Below, piece by piece: positions 32,719 through 43,380 of a stretch of DNA of 64,000 nt. The position numbers were made by a program, and so were the translations under genes. The notes beneath the pieces are model-generated. The model had not been told where the DNA came from, made no database searches, and saw only the letters and a program-made list of their open reading frames with translations. Within the stretch, counting starts at the first letter, position 1. Every line of letters starts with the position of its first letter. Source of the stretch: Kribbella antibiotica (GTDB taxonomy: Bacteria; Actinomycetota; Actinomycetes; Propionibacteriales; Kribbellaceae); contig NZ_SMKX01000026.1 in the NCBI RefSeq assembly GCF_004349055.1, positions 19,438-83,437 on the forward strand. The letters run 5' to 3'.

Positions 32719-33813
32719 TTACTGCTTGGTGCGGCGGGCCAACGGGCCCGTGCTGCCGCGAATCGCCAGCCCACCAACCGGTACGACGTGGCTGGTCGCG
32801 CTCTGACCGTTGAGCACCGCCAGCACGGCGTCTCCGACAGCCGTCCCGAGTTCGCGCAGCGGCGAGGGCAGTGCGGTGAGCGCCGGCGTACTGAGCCGGC
32901 AGAGCGCCGAGTCGCTCGCGGCCAGGATCGACAGGTCCCACGGAACCTCGACGCCGAGTCGCCGCGCCACATCGAGCGCAGCCAACGCCATCTGGTCCGA
33001 GTCGTACACGATGACGGACGGCGGCACTGGACTGGTTAGCAGCTGCCGTGTCGCGGCAGCCGCCTCTTCCGGTCCGGCATCGGTAGTCATCCGAAGCAGC
33101 GAACCGCCAGCATCCTTGAGCATCCGCGCGAGCGCCGCCACTCGCACCTGCGTGCGATGCAGCTCGGGCTGTCCCGTCACCACTGCAACGTCGCGATGCC
33201 CCAAGCCGATCAGGTACGACGCCACGCGGCCGAACGCCTCTGCGTCGTCGAGGTGGACCGAGGTCAGCCCTTGCGCCGCAGCCGGTGCTCCCACTACGAC
33301 TGCTGGCGCCCGGAGCGCCCGCAGTGCCTCGACGCGCGGGTCCTGACTCAGCACATCGGTCACGATCATCACGTCGAACCTGCGCTCGGCCCACCAGGTC
33401 CGGTACGTCGCAACAGCCGCGTCGACGGACTCCACGACCTTCAGGAGCAACGCATAGCCGTGTTTGCCGAACACATCCTGGATCGCAGTCACGAGGTCGA
33501 GGAACGAGCTTGCCGACGACACCCCACCGGCGGCGGTACTGACCACCAGCCCGACAGCCCGCGGACCGGTATGCATCGACCGCGCCGCAGCACTCGGCTG
33601 CCACCGGTACTCCTCGGCAATCCGCAGCACACGCTCACGTGTCGCCGCCGAGACACCAGGTCGCCCGTTGACGGCGTACGAGACAACAGCGATCGACACA
33701 CCTGCCGCCCGGGCGATATCCGCGATCGTGACGCGGCGCGCGGGCAAGCCGGGGCGGTCGGGGGGCGGTGAGACCACAATGACCAGTGTGTTGCCTGGCG
33801 GCCCGAAATACAT
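32719..33813 (-). CDS. LacI-family repressor (cellulase-linked)
   Basis: A 364-residue regulator. After a short unusual N-terminal extension (MYFGPPGNTLVIVVSPPPD) comes the LacI HTH, VTIADIARAAGVSIAVVSYA followed by VNGRPGVSAATRERVLRIA, and a full periplasmic-binding-type ligand domain (PRAVGLVVSTAAGGVSSAS onward, with VIVYDSDQMALAALDVARRL). It lies between the GH6 gene it probably controls and a divergent LacI-like sensor, with a 30-bp gap to the latter. The GTG at 33777 is an alternative start that removes the odd tail. The AAACGTTT sites are the best candidate operators. Confidence 0.9.
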   Translation of the reverse strand: MYFGPPGNTLVIVVSPPPDRPGLPARRVTIADIARAAGVSIAVVSYAVNGRPGVSAATRERVLRIAEEYRWQPSAAARSMHTGPRAVGLVVSTAAGGVSSASSFLDLVTAIQDVFGKHGYALLLKVVESVDAAVATYRTWWAERRFDVMIVTDVLSQDPRVEALRALRAPAVVVGAPAAAQGLTSVHLDDAEAFGRVASYLIGLGHRDVAVVTGQPELHRTQVRVAALARMLKDAGGSLLRMTTDAGPEEAAAATRQLLTSPVPPSVIVYDSDQMALAALDVARRLGVEVPWDLSILAASDSALCRLSTPALTALPSPLRELGTAVGDAVLAVLNGQSATSHVVPVGGLAIRGSTGPLARRTKQ

Positions 33814-33843
33814 CAGCTCGGGTCGATGCCGAAGGGAGCAAAG

Positions 33844-36474
33844 ATGGCGCCGGTACGACGCAGTGCCGCGAACGGCATTCCGCGACGGACGATCGGCGTG
33901 CTCTCGCCAGTGGTCGGCGGGTTCTACTTCGGCGCATTGATCGCCGGGATCGCAAGGGCCGCGCGCAATGCCGGCCACCGGGTGGTCGCCGTACAGACTT
34001 ATCCGGCGGGTCTCGATCGCGAGCGGTATCCCGACGAACCGTTGCTCGAGGTGCCGGTGGCGCTCGGTGCGGTCGACGGTCTGATCATCCTCGCCAGCGC
34101 TGTTCGGCAGGACCGGCTCGCGGCGGTTCAGCAGTGGGGCTGCCCGGTTGTCGTGCTGAGCACGGACACGGTCGGCCCGGCCGTGCCGGTGGTGGTGCCG
34201 GACAACGCCGGCGGTGTGCGGGCCGCCGTACGGCATCTGATCGATCATGGGCACACGCGGATCGGGTTCATCGGCAATCCGGCGCAGCGCGACATTCGCG
34301 AGCGGCACGAGGCCTACGCCGCGGCGCTCGTCGAGAATGGGATCGACCAGGAGTGGTTCGAGGAGATCTCCGACAACCACGAGCAGGCCGGTGCCGATGC
34401 TGCCTCGCGTTTACTCGCCGCCGGCCTACCGACGACTGCGACCGTGGCGGCGACGGATCGCAATGCCATCGGATTCCTGCGCGCGTTGCGAACGGCGGGA
34501 CTGGTGCTGCCGCGCGACCACGCCGTCATCGGGTTCGACCACACCGACACCGGTGCTCGCTTCCTCCCCAGGTTGTCGACGATCGACCCGCACAACAACC
34601 GGGTCGGCGGGCTGGCTGTCGATCTCCTGCTGGCACAACTGCGCGGCGACACCGTGACCAGCGGCGTGCACCGAGCCCCGTCGACCCTCGTGATCCGCGA
34701 GTCCTGTGGGTGTGGCGAATCGGCGGCAGGCGATGTGAACAACCTGCCTGGTACGACGCCCGCGCGGGCCCGGCTGCGACACCTGGCCGATACCGGGTTC
34801 GCGGCCCCCGCAGCGGTCACGGACAGCCGCCGGATCGACGACGACGCCCGCGAGCGGTGGCTCCAGGCAGTCGTCGAGCCGGTCACGACCGCTGCTGAGC
34901 AAGGCCGATTGCCCAGCGGCTCGTCGCTGAGCAGCCTGGCCCGGCTGACGTCCGCACGGCGGCCGCATCCGGAGACCCTCGAACAACTGATCGCGGTCGT
35001 CCGCGACCTCGAGTGGGAGCTCGCGGCCACGCTCCCGGTCGGATCGGAGCGGCTGCCCACGCTGTTCCGCGCCGGTACCGACACCACCTTGGCCCTGACG
35101 AGAGGCTGCACCCTGCCGCTGCTCGCACGCAGCGGCTACCTGGAACGCGCGATCGCCGACCAGTACGAGGTCGACCTGGATCTCCTGCGTGGCGACGGCG
35201 GTGGCCCGCGCACCCTGACCTGGTTGCCGCGGGCCGGCCGCGGCGCAGCCTGCCTCGGTCTCTGGACCGGCTCGGCGACGGGCGACCGGGAGCTGGAGAT
35301 CGTCGGTGTGGACGACAGTTCCGGCGCGCTCTCCCGGCTGGTCGGATCGCGGTCGCAAGCCAGCCAGTTCCCTCCGGCCACGATGACCCGGGCGGGCGCG
35401 GCCGGGAGCAGTCGGCTCACGTTGGTCCTGCCTGTCACATCGCGCGGCAGCGACTGGGGCCTGCTCGCCATTGAAGGCACAGTCGACACCCGCATGACCA
35501 GCGGCCGGGACAAGTACAACCACTGGGCCACACTGCTGGCCGTCGCGCTGGATCACGAGCGCCTGCTGGCCTCGCTGCACGACCAGCGGCAGGCGCTGGC
35601 GGAGGCGGCCAATCGCGAGCGAGCGTTGGCGGACACCCTGCGCGCCAGTGAGGAGCGGTACGCGCTGGCCTCGATGGCGGCCCAGGACGGTACGTGGGAC
35701 TGGGATGTCTCGGCCGGGACGGTGTACTACTCACCGCGGTGGAAGCAGACGCTCGGGTACGACGAGGACGAGATCGGCAGTACGCCGTCCGAGTGGCTCG
35801 ACCGGGTGCATCCCGACGACCGCCTCGACCTGTCCGCTGCGATCGCCGCACAGTTGGGAGGCGCCCGGGCTCCACTCGAGATCGAGCATCGAGTCCAGAC
35901 GTCCTCAGGAGCGTACCGATGGATGATGTGCCGGGCTGTGGCGGTTCTCGACGACGCGGGTTGCCCGGCCCGCCTGGTCGGAGCGTTCGTCGACATGACC
36001 GAGCGCAAGGAGGCTGAGCTTGCCTTGCGCCGCAACACGTTGCGCGATCCCGAGACAGGTCTCGCCGGCCGGGTGCTCTTCCTCGATCGGCTCGGCGAGT
36101 CCTTGGAGCGCGTCCGGAACCGCCCTGACGACTACGACTGCGCCGTACTGCTCGCGCGCGTCGTCGATCCGTCGGCTCCGCTGCGGGCCGACGTACGGCG
36201 TGAGGTCGTTCGTCGTCTGCAGTCGGTACTGCGCGATGCCGATTCGGCTGCGCGGCTTCGGCAGGACGAGTTCGGCGTACTGCTCGAAGGCGTCGGGCCA
36301 GATCAGACCCGCGTGCAGGAAGTCCTTGCCTGGTTGACGGCTGAGCCTGCGCTGGGAATCGCGGTCGGGGTGCTGCCGGGCATTCAGCAGTTCAAGGACG
36401 CCGACGACGCGCTTCGTGCTGCGGACATTGCGCTGCTCCGCGCCCAGACCCGGGCCTCGATGCCTCCCCGCTGA
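33844..36474 (+). CDS. LacI-like ligand domain fused to PAS and degenerate GGDEF
   Basis: An 876-residue soluble sensor. Residues ~15-290 are a LacI/periplasmic-binding-type sugar domain (RRTIGVLSPVVGGFYFGALI, DHAVIGFDHTDTGARFLP), but no HTH precedes it. Residues ~300-570 are uncharacterised and may be GAF-like. A coiled coil follows (~575-605), then a PAS domain (~610-730, GTWDWDVSAGTVYYSPRWKQ to LVGAFVDMTERKEAELAL). The C-terminus (~735-876) aligns with GGDEF but has RQDEF at residues 806-810 in place of GGDEF and no EAL. The ATG at 33844 has GAAGGGAG 5 bp upstream. It is 30 bp from the divergent LacI repressor gene. It may signal sugar status without diguanylate cyclase activity. Confidence 0.85.
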   Translation: MAPVRRSAANGIPRRTIGVLSPVVGGFYFGALIAGIARAARNAGHRVVAVQTYPAGLDRERYPDEPLLEVPVALGAVDGLIILASAVRQDRLAAVQQWGCPVVVLSTDTVGPAVPVVVPDNAGGVRAAVRHLIDHGHTRIGFIGNPAQRDIRERHEAYAAALVENGIDQEWFEEISDNHEQAGADAASRLLAAGLPTTATVAATDRNAIGFLRALRTAGLVLPRDHAVIGFDHTDTGARFLPRLSTIDPHNNRVGGLAVDLLLAQLRGDTVTSGVHRAPSTLVIRESCGCGESAAGDVNNLPGTTPARARLRHLADTGFAAPAAVTDSRRIDDDARERWLQAVVEPVTTAAEQGRLPSGSSLSSLARLTSARRPHPETLEQLIAVVRDLEWELAATLPVGSERLPTLFRAGTDTTLALTRGCTLPLLARSGYLERAIADQYEVDLDLLRGDGGGPRTLTWLPRAGRGAACLGLWTGSATGDRELEIVGVDDSSGALSRLVGSRSQASQFPPATMTRAGAAGSSRLTLVLPVTSRGSDWGLLAIEGTVDTRMTSGRDKYNHWATLLAVALDHERLLASLHDQRQALAEAANRERALADTLRASEERYALASMAAQDGTWDWDVSAGTVYYSPRWKQTLGYDEDEIGSTPSEWLDRVHPDDRLDLSAAIAAQLGGARAPLEIEHRVQTSSGAYRWMMCRAVAVLDDAGCPARLVGAFVDMTERKEAELALRRNTLRDPETGLAGRVLFLDRLGESLERVRNRPDDYDCAVLLARVVDPSAPLRADVRREVVRRLQSVLRDADSAARLRQDEFGVLLEGVGPDQTRVQEVLAWLTAEPALGIAVGVLPGIQQFKDADDALRAADIALLRAQTRASMPPR

Positions 36475-36507
36475 GGGAGAGGCACCGAGCCCCAGATCGG
36501 GCGCAGT

Positions 36508-37892
<1,385 letters not shown>

Positions 37893-37946
37893 AGGTCCAC
37901 GGCACGGCCTTCTCGCCGGATCGTCCAGCTCTTACGCTGCCGCAAC

Positions 37947-37960
37947 TGGGAGCGCTCCCA
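37947..37960. promoter_or_regulatory. Perfect CebR box upstream of GH48
   Basis: TGGGAGCGCTCCCA is identical to the 14-bp palindrome bound by CebR in Streptomyces. It lies 42 bp upstream of the GH48 start, so CebR in this window probably represses GH48 until cello-oligosaccharides appear. Confidence 0.9.
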
Positions 37961-38001
37961 TCCAGCGTCTCCACCCCTTTGGTCCCGATGGAGGGAAAAC
38001 T

Positions 38002-40929
38002 ATGAGGCTTCGAACGAGAGCGGGCCGGCTCCGCGCCAGACCGCTCGTCCTGGGGGTCGCGATGGCGACCGCGGCAGGACTGATGCAGCTCGTCGCGCCG
38101 ACAGCGCAGGCCGCGGTGGCCTGCTCGGTCACTTACACCGTGCAGAACGAGTGGGACAGCGGTTTCGTCGCCGACGTGACCATCAAGAACGAAGGCGACC
38201 CGATCAACGGCTGGACCCTCGCCTGGACCTTCCCGAACGGCCAGCAGGTGACGAACCTGTGGAACGGCACCTACACGCAGGCCGGCGCCAAGGTCACCGT
38301 CCTGCCGGTGGACCACAACCGGAACATCGGTACCGGCGGTAGCGCGACCGTCGGCTTCCAAGGCACGCGCGGAGCGACGAACGGCAAGCCCACCGACTTC
38401 ACGGTCAACGGCATCTCGTGCGCCGGTGCCAACAAGGCCCCGACCGTGGCGGTGACCTCGCCGACCGCGGGGCAGACGTTCCAGACCGGGCAAGCGATCC
38501 CGCTCGCGGCCACTGCGTCCGACAGCGACGGCACGGTAGCGAAGGTCGAATTCCTGGCCGACGGCGTCGTGATCGCCACCGACACGACTAGTCCCTACCA
38601 AGGCTCGTGGTCGGGCGCATCTGTCGGTGACCACGCAGTCTCGGCGCGCGCGACCGACGACCGCGGCCTCGCGGCCTCCGCGACACCGGTAGCGATCAAG
38701 GTGCTCGCCGGGCCGACGATCGTGGCGACGCCAGCGACGCTCAACGTCAAACAAGGCGGTACGGCGACCTTCGGCGTGACGCTGGCGAGCCAGCCAGCAG
38801 CCCCGGTGACTGTCGCGGTGGCCCGGTCTTCGGGCAGCACCGACCTCACCGCGACACCGGCCTCGCTGACGTTCACTACAGCGAACTGGAACACGCCGCA
38901 GAACGTGACGGTGACCTCAGCGGCGAACGGCGGCGACCTGGTGACTGCCGTCTTCTCCGCAACGGCCACCGGCTACGCGTCGGCCGCGGTGACCGCCAAG
39001 GAGATCTCGGCGACGACTCCACCGTTCCAAGAGGCGTTTCTCACGCAGTACAACAAGATCAAGGACCCGGCCAGCGGCTACTTCCGCAAGTTCGGTGACC
39101 TGCTGGTGCCGTACCACGCGGTGGAGACGTTGATGGTCGAGGCGCCTGATCACGGGCACCAGACGACTTCGGAGGCGTTCAGCTACTACCTGTGGCTGGA
39201 AGCGAGCTACGGCAAGATCACCGGCAACTGGGCTCCGTTCAAATCGGCCTGGGCCTCGATGGAGAAGTTCATCATCCCGGCCAAGGCGGATCAGCCCACC
39301 AACGACAAGTACAACCCGGCCAAGCCGGCGACGTACGCGCCCGAGCACAACGCGATGACCGGGTATCCGTCCCAGCTCAACCCGTCGGTCGCTGTCGGTT
39401 CCGACCCGATCGCCGCCGAGCTCAAGACGGCGTACGGGACTGACGACATCTATGGCATGCACTGGCTGCTGGACGTCGACAACACGCTCGGATTCGGGCG
39501 GTGCGGCGACGGCACCACGACGCCGTCGTACATCAACACCTACCAGCGCGGGTCGTCGGAATCGGTGTGGGAGACGATCCCGCAGCCTTCATGTGACACC
39601 TTCAAGCACGGTGGTCCGAACGGCTATCTGGACCTGTTCACCAAGGACAGCTCCTACGCCAAGCAGTGGAAGTACACCAACGCTCCGGATGCGGACGCGC
39701 GCGCCGTACAGGTGGCTTTGCTGGCCAGCCAGTGGGCGACCGCGCAGGGCAAGGAGGCCGAGATTGCGCCCGAGGTGGCGAAGGCCGCGAAGATGGGCGA
39801 CTACCTGCGGTACGCGATGTTCGACAAGTATTTCAAGAAGATCGGCAACTGTGTCGGACCGACTGCCTGTCCGGCGGGCACCGGCAAGGACAGCGATCAC
39901 TACCTGATGTCCTGGTACTACGCCTGGGGTGGCGCGACGGATACGTCCGCGGGCTGGGCCTGGCGCATCGGTGACGGCGCCTCGCACCAGGGCTACCAGA
40001 ACCCGTTGGCGGCGTACGCGTTGGCGAAGGTGCCGGCGCTGAAGCCGAAATCGGCCACTGGGCAGGCGGACTGGGCCAAGAGCATGGACCGGCAACTAGA
40101 GGTTCTGCAGTGGTTGCAGTCGGCCGACGGCGGGATCGCCGGCGGTGTCACGAACAGCTGGGAAGGCAACTACGGCACGCCTCCTGCAGGTACGCCGACC
40201 TTCTACGGCATGTTCTACGACGCACACCCGGTATGGCGCGACCCGCCGTCGAACCGGTGGTTCGGCTTCCAGGTCTGGCAGATGGAGCGGACGGCATCGC
40301 TGTACCAGATGACCGGGGATCCGCGGGCGAAGAAGATCCTCGACAAATGGGTGCCGTGGGCAATCAACAACACCACGGTCGGTGCGAACGGGGCGTTCCA
40401 GATTCCGAACGACCTGTCCTGGACCGGTGCCCCCGACACCTGGAACGCCGGCTCGCCGGGCGCGAACGCGAACCTGCGGGTGAGCGTGCTGAATCACGGC
40501 CAGGACGTCGGCGTTGCGGCGTCGTACGCGAAGACTCTGCTGAACTACGCGGCCAAGTCGGGTAGCGCCTCGGCCAAGACCACGGGTGAGGGTCTGCTGA
40601 CTGCGTTGCTGGCACATCAGGACGCCAAGGGGATTGCGATCCCGGAGACTCGGGCCGACTACAACCGGTTCGACGACAAGTACGACGCCGCTACGGGGGA
40701 GGGACCGTACGTTCCGCCGGGCTGGACCGGCACGATGCCCAACGGCGACGCGATCGGCCAGACCTCGACGTTCCTGTCGATGCGGTCGTTCTTCAAGAAC
40801 GACCCGGACTGGCCGAAAGTGCAGTCGTATCTGAACGGCGGTCCAGCGCCGACCTTCACCTACCACCGGTTCTGGGCGCAGGCCGAGATCGCCACAGCGT
40901 TCTCACTGCACGCCGAGCTATTCGGCTAA
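38002..40929 (+). CDS. Secreted GH48 processive exocellulase with N-terminal CBM2
   Basis: A 975-residue cellulase. Signal peptide ~1-37 (RARPLVLGVAMATAAGLMQL...AQA). CBM2 ~40-140 (SVTYTVQNEWDSGFVADVTI, INGWTLAWTFPNGQQVTNLW). Two Ig-like linkers ~145-330 (TVAVTSPTAGQTFQTGQAIP, TIVATPATLNVKQGGTATFG). GH48 catalytic domain ~335-975 with the acid Glu in APDHGHQTTSEAFSYYLW and the C-terminal YHRFWAQAEIATAFSLHAEL. GH48 is the main reducing-end cellobiohydrolase of cellulolytic actinobacteria and acts in synergy with GH6. GGAGGG lies 6 bp before the ATG. Regulation is by the CebR box 42 bp upstream, and probably the AAACGTTT site. Confidence 0.97.
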   Translation: MRLRTRAGRLRARPLVLGVAMATAAGLMQLVAPTAQAAVACSVTYTVQNEWDSGFVADVTIKNEGDPINGWTLAWTFPNGQQVTNLWNGTYTQAGAKVTVLPVDHNRNIGTGGSATVGFQGTRGATNGKPTDFTVNGISCAGANKAPTVAVTSPTAGQTFQTGQAIPLAATASDSDGTVAKVEFLADGVVIATDTTSPYQGSWSGASVGDHAVSARATDDRGLAASATPVAIKVLAGPTIVATPATLNVKQGGTATFGVTLASQPAAPVTVAVARSSGSTDLTATPASLTFTTANWNTPQNVTVTSAANGGDLVTAVFSATATGYASAAVTAKEISATTPPFQEAFLTQYNKIKDPASGYFRKFGDLLVPYHAVETLMVEAPDHGHQTTSEAFSYYLWLEASYGKITGNWAPFKSAWASMEKFIIPAKADQPTNDKYNPAKPATYAPEHNAMTGYPSQLNPSVAVGSDPIAAELKTAYGTDDIYGMHWLLDVDNTLGFGRCGDGTTTPSYINTYQRGSSESVWETIPQPSCDTFKHGGPNGYLDLFTKDSSYAKQWKYTNAPDADARAVQVALLASQWATAQGKEAEIAPEVAKAAKMGDYLRYAMFDKYFKKIGNCVGPTACPAGTGKDSDHYLMSWYYAWGGATDTSAGWAWRIGDGASHQGYQNPLAAYALAKVPALKPKSATGQADWAKSMDRQLEVLQWLQSADGGIAGGVTNSWEGNYGTPPAGTPTFYGMFYDAHPVWRDPPSNRWFGFQVWQMERTASLYQMTGDPRAKKILDKWVPWAINNTTVGANGAFQIPNDLSWTGAPDTWNAGSPGANANLRVSVLNHGQDVGVAASYAKTLLNYAAKSGSASAKTTGEGLLTALLAHQDAKGIAIPETRADYNRFDDKYDAATGEGPYVPPGWTGTMPNGDAIGQTSTFLSMRSFFKNDPDWPKVQSYLNGGPAPTFTYHRFWAQAEIATAFSLHAELFG

Positions 40930-40939
40930 CCCGCTGAAC

Positions 40940-40973
40940 GCGCGCCCCCGGCACCACCTGGCCGGGGGCGCGC
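40940..40973. terminator. Bidirectional terminator between GH48 and cebR
   Basis: A 13-bp perfect stem, GCGCGCCCCCGGC and its complement, with the 8-base loop ACCACCTG. Outer TGAAC/GTTCA also pair. It separates convergent genes. Confidence 0.8.
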
Positions 40974-40981
40974 CCATGTGT

Positions 40982-41974
40982 TCAGGCGCTGCCGCGCAGC
41001 TCCAGTCGGGTGCCGACGATGACCTGCGTCTCCGGCGGCTGGTTGCCGGCGAGCTGGGCAAGGAGCAGCCGGGTCATCTCCCGGCCCATCTCCTCGGCCG
41101 GCTGGAAGACCGAGGTCAGCGGCGGGTCCGAGTGCCGGCCGCCCGGTGAGCCGTCGAAACCGATCACGGCCACGTCCTCGGGAATCCGTCGCCCGGCCGC
41201 CTTGAGAACCCGCATCGCGCCGAAGGCCATCGGGTCGGAGGCGGCGAAGACGGCATCCACTGCGGGCTCACGCTCCAACAGGGCTGCCATTGCGCGGGCT
41301 CCACTCTCCTCGCTGAAGTCGCCGTACTCGACCAGGTCGTCCCCGGCGACCTCGCGGAAACCTTGCAACCGAGCGACGCCGGCGGACATGTCCTGCGGGC
41401 CGGCGATGGACGCGATCCGGCCGCGGCCCTGATCCAGCAGGTACTGCGCCGCCAGGCGCCCGCCGCTCGCGTTGTCGGCGTCGACGAAGGGGATATCCGG
41501 CCCGACGAGCGGCCGGCCGCACAGAACCAGCGGCAATCCGCTGGCCAGGACCTTGCCCGGCAACGGGTCGTCGGCGTGCTGGGACAGCATCATTACGCCG
41601 TCCACGTGCTCCCTGGTCAGGAACCGGTCCACGCGATCACGCTCGGTCGAGCTCTGAACCATCGACAACCACAGCTGCAGCTGCGTCTCGGCCATCGCCG
41701 AGCTGATGCCACGGACGATGCCGGCGAAGTACGGCTCTGTGAACAGACGCTCGCCCGGCTCGGAGATCACGAGGGCCACACAATCGGTCCGGCGGGTGAC
41801 CAGATTGCGCGCTGCGCGGTTCGGCACGTACCCGAGCTCGTCGATAGCTTTCAGTACCGCGGCCCGTGCGCCAGGGCTGACCTGGGACGATCCATTGACC
41901 ACTCGGGACGCGGTTCCCCGCCCCACCCCCGCCCGGGCCGCGACGGTTTCGATGGTGGGACGGGGTTCGGTCAT
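40982..41974 (-). CDS. cebR: CebR: LacI-family repressor of cello-oligosaccharide use
   Basis: A 330-residue LacI-family protein. It starts MTEPRPTIETVAARAGVGRG followed by TASRVVNGSSQVSPGARAAV, a full HTH and hinge, and continues with the ligand domain ending EMTRLLLAQLAGNQPPETQV. Its place with ceb transport genes and bglC, and the CebR boxes in front of cebE and GH48, make the CebR assignment strong. In Streptomyces CebR leaves its box when cellobiose/cellotriose binds. Here its ATG overlaps the bglC stop (ATGA), so the repressor is made last in the operon and would be induced with the genes it controls. Confidence 0.93.
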   Translation of the reverse strand: MTEPRPTIETVAARAGVGRGTASRVVNGSSQVSPGARAAVLKAIDELGYVPNRAARNLVTRRTDCVALVISEPGERLFTEPYFAGIVRGISSAMAETQLQLWLSMVQSSTERDRVDRFLTREHVDGVMMLSQHADDPLPGKVLASGLPLVLCGRPLVGPDIPFVDADNASGGRLAAQYLLDQGRGRIASIAGPQDMSAGVARLQGFREVAGDDLVEYGDFSEESGARAMAALLEREPAVDAVFAASDPMAFGAMRVLKAAGRRIPEDVAVIGFDGSPGGRHSDPPLTSVFQPAEEMGREMTRLLLAQLAGNQPPETQVIVGTRLELRGSA

Positions 41975-43380
41975 GGAGTCAGCCTGCCTCGGATCAGATC
42001 GCCGTACCAATACGCGCTGCTCTTCGGGGTTCGTGTCTGCGTCTCGTAGTCGACGTAGACCAGGCCGAACCGCCGCGAGTAACCCCAGGACCACTCGAAG
42101 TTGTCGAACAGCGACCAGCAGAAGTAGCCGTGCAGCGGGACGCCGAGATCGATGGCCGCCTGGCAGGCCCGGAGGTGGCCGTCCAGATAGCTGATCCGGT
42201 CGGGGTCCCGGACCAGACCGTCCGCATCCGGTACGTCGGGAAACGCGGCACCGTTCTCGGTCACGTATAGCGGCACCGAGGGGTACTGGGTCGCCACCCG
42301 TTCGAGGACGCTGGTGAGTCCTTCGGCATGGATCTCCCAGCCCATCGCGGTCAGCGGTAGATCGCCCTTGACGAAGCCGACCTGTTCGCTGCCGGGCCAG
42401 GGGGAGGCGCCGCCACTACCGCCGTGACCGTCGTCACCGCCGCCGGCCTCCCCGGTCACGACGTGCCGGCTGTAGTAGTTCACGCCGAGCATGTCGAGCG
42501 GGGTCGAGATGACCGCGAGGTCACCGTCCTGGACGTGCGCGAAGTCGGTGACTTCGGCGAGGTCCTCGATCACGTCGGCTGGGTAGGAGCCCAGCAGGAC
42601 GGGATCGAGGAAGAAGCGATTCTGCAGACCGTCGATGCGCCGGGCGGCGTCCAGGTCGACATCCCGGTCGCTCACGGGAAGAACGTCGTACAGATTGATG
42701 GTGACGCCGACCTTGTGGCCGCCGGCCTTGAGCCGGCCGGCGGCGAGACCGTGTCCGAGCATCAGGTGGTGCCCGGCCCGGACGGCGGCCGCGGGGTCGG
42801 TGCGGCCGGGTGCGTGCACGCCGGATCCGTAGCCCAGGAACGCCGAACACCACGGCTCGTTCAACGTCGTCCACTGCCGAACCCGGTCACCCAGTACGGC
42901 GGTGATCGCGCCCGCGTAGTCCGCGAATCGCTCCGCGGTGTCACGCTCCGGCCAGCCGCCGGCGTCCTCCAGCGGCTGTGGCAGATCCCAGTGATAGAGG
43001 GTCGGCCACGGCTCGATGCCGGCCGCCAGCAGTTCGTCGATCAGCCGCGAGTAGAAGTCGACGCCGGCCGTGTTGAGCGCACCGCTGCCGTCCGGCTGGA
43101 CCCGCGGCCACGAGATCGAGAAGCGATAGGCCTGCAGACCGAGGTCAGCCATCAAGGCGACATCCTCGCGGTACCGCTGGTGGTGCTCGATCGCGACGTC
43201 GCCGGTCTCACCGCCCAGGACCCGGCCCGGGGTGTGCGCGAAGGTGTCCCAGATCGAGGGCCCGCGCCCGCCGACGGTCGCGGCTCCCTCCACCTGGTAA
43301 GCAGCGGTGGCGGCGCCGAACAGGAACCCGGTGGGGAACTGCAGCCCGGTCCCGGCCTCGGTCTGGCTGTCGGTTGTCAC
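41971..43380 (-). CDS. bglC: BglC: GH1 beta-glucosidase
   Basis: A 469-residue cytoplasmic GH1 enzyme. It has the N-terminal FPTGFLFGAATAAYQVEGAA, the acid/base Glu in TLNEPWCSAFLGYG, the nucleophile Glu in VTENGAAFPD, and aglycone-site motifs (LYHWDLPQPLEDAGGW, FCWSLFDNFEWSWGYSRRFG). There is no signal peptide, so it hydrolyses imported cello-oligosaccharides to glucose. The GTG at 43380 overlaps the cebG stop (GTGA), and its own stop overlaps the cebR start (ATGA). This compact arrangement keeps enzyme, transporter and repressor in step. Confidence 0.96.
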   Translation of the reverse strand: MTTDSQTEAGTGLQFPTGFLFGAATAAYQVEGAATVGGRGPSIWDTFAHTPGRVLGGETGDVAIEHHQRYREDVALMADLGLQAYRFSISWPRVQPDGSGALNTAGVDFYSRLIDELLAAGIEPWPTLYHWDLPQPLEDAGGWPERDTAERFADYAGAITAVLGDRVRQWTTLNEPWCSAFLGYGSGVHAPGRTDPAAAVRAGHHLMLGHGLAAGRLKAGGHKVGVTINLYDVLPVSDRDVDLDAARRIDGLQNRFFLDPVLLGSYPADVIEDLAEVTDFAHVQDGDLAVISTPLDMLGVNYYSRHVVTGEAGGGDDGHGGSGGASPWPGSEQVGFVKGDLPLTAMGWEIHAEGLTSVLERVATQYPSVPLYVTENGAAFPDVPDADGLVRDPDRISYLDGHLRACQAAIDLGVPLHGYFCWSLFDNFEWSWGYSRRFGLVYVDYETQTRTPKSSAYWYGDLIRGRLTP

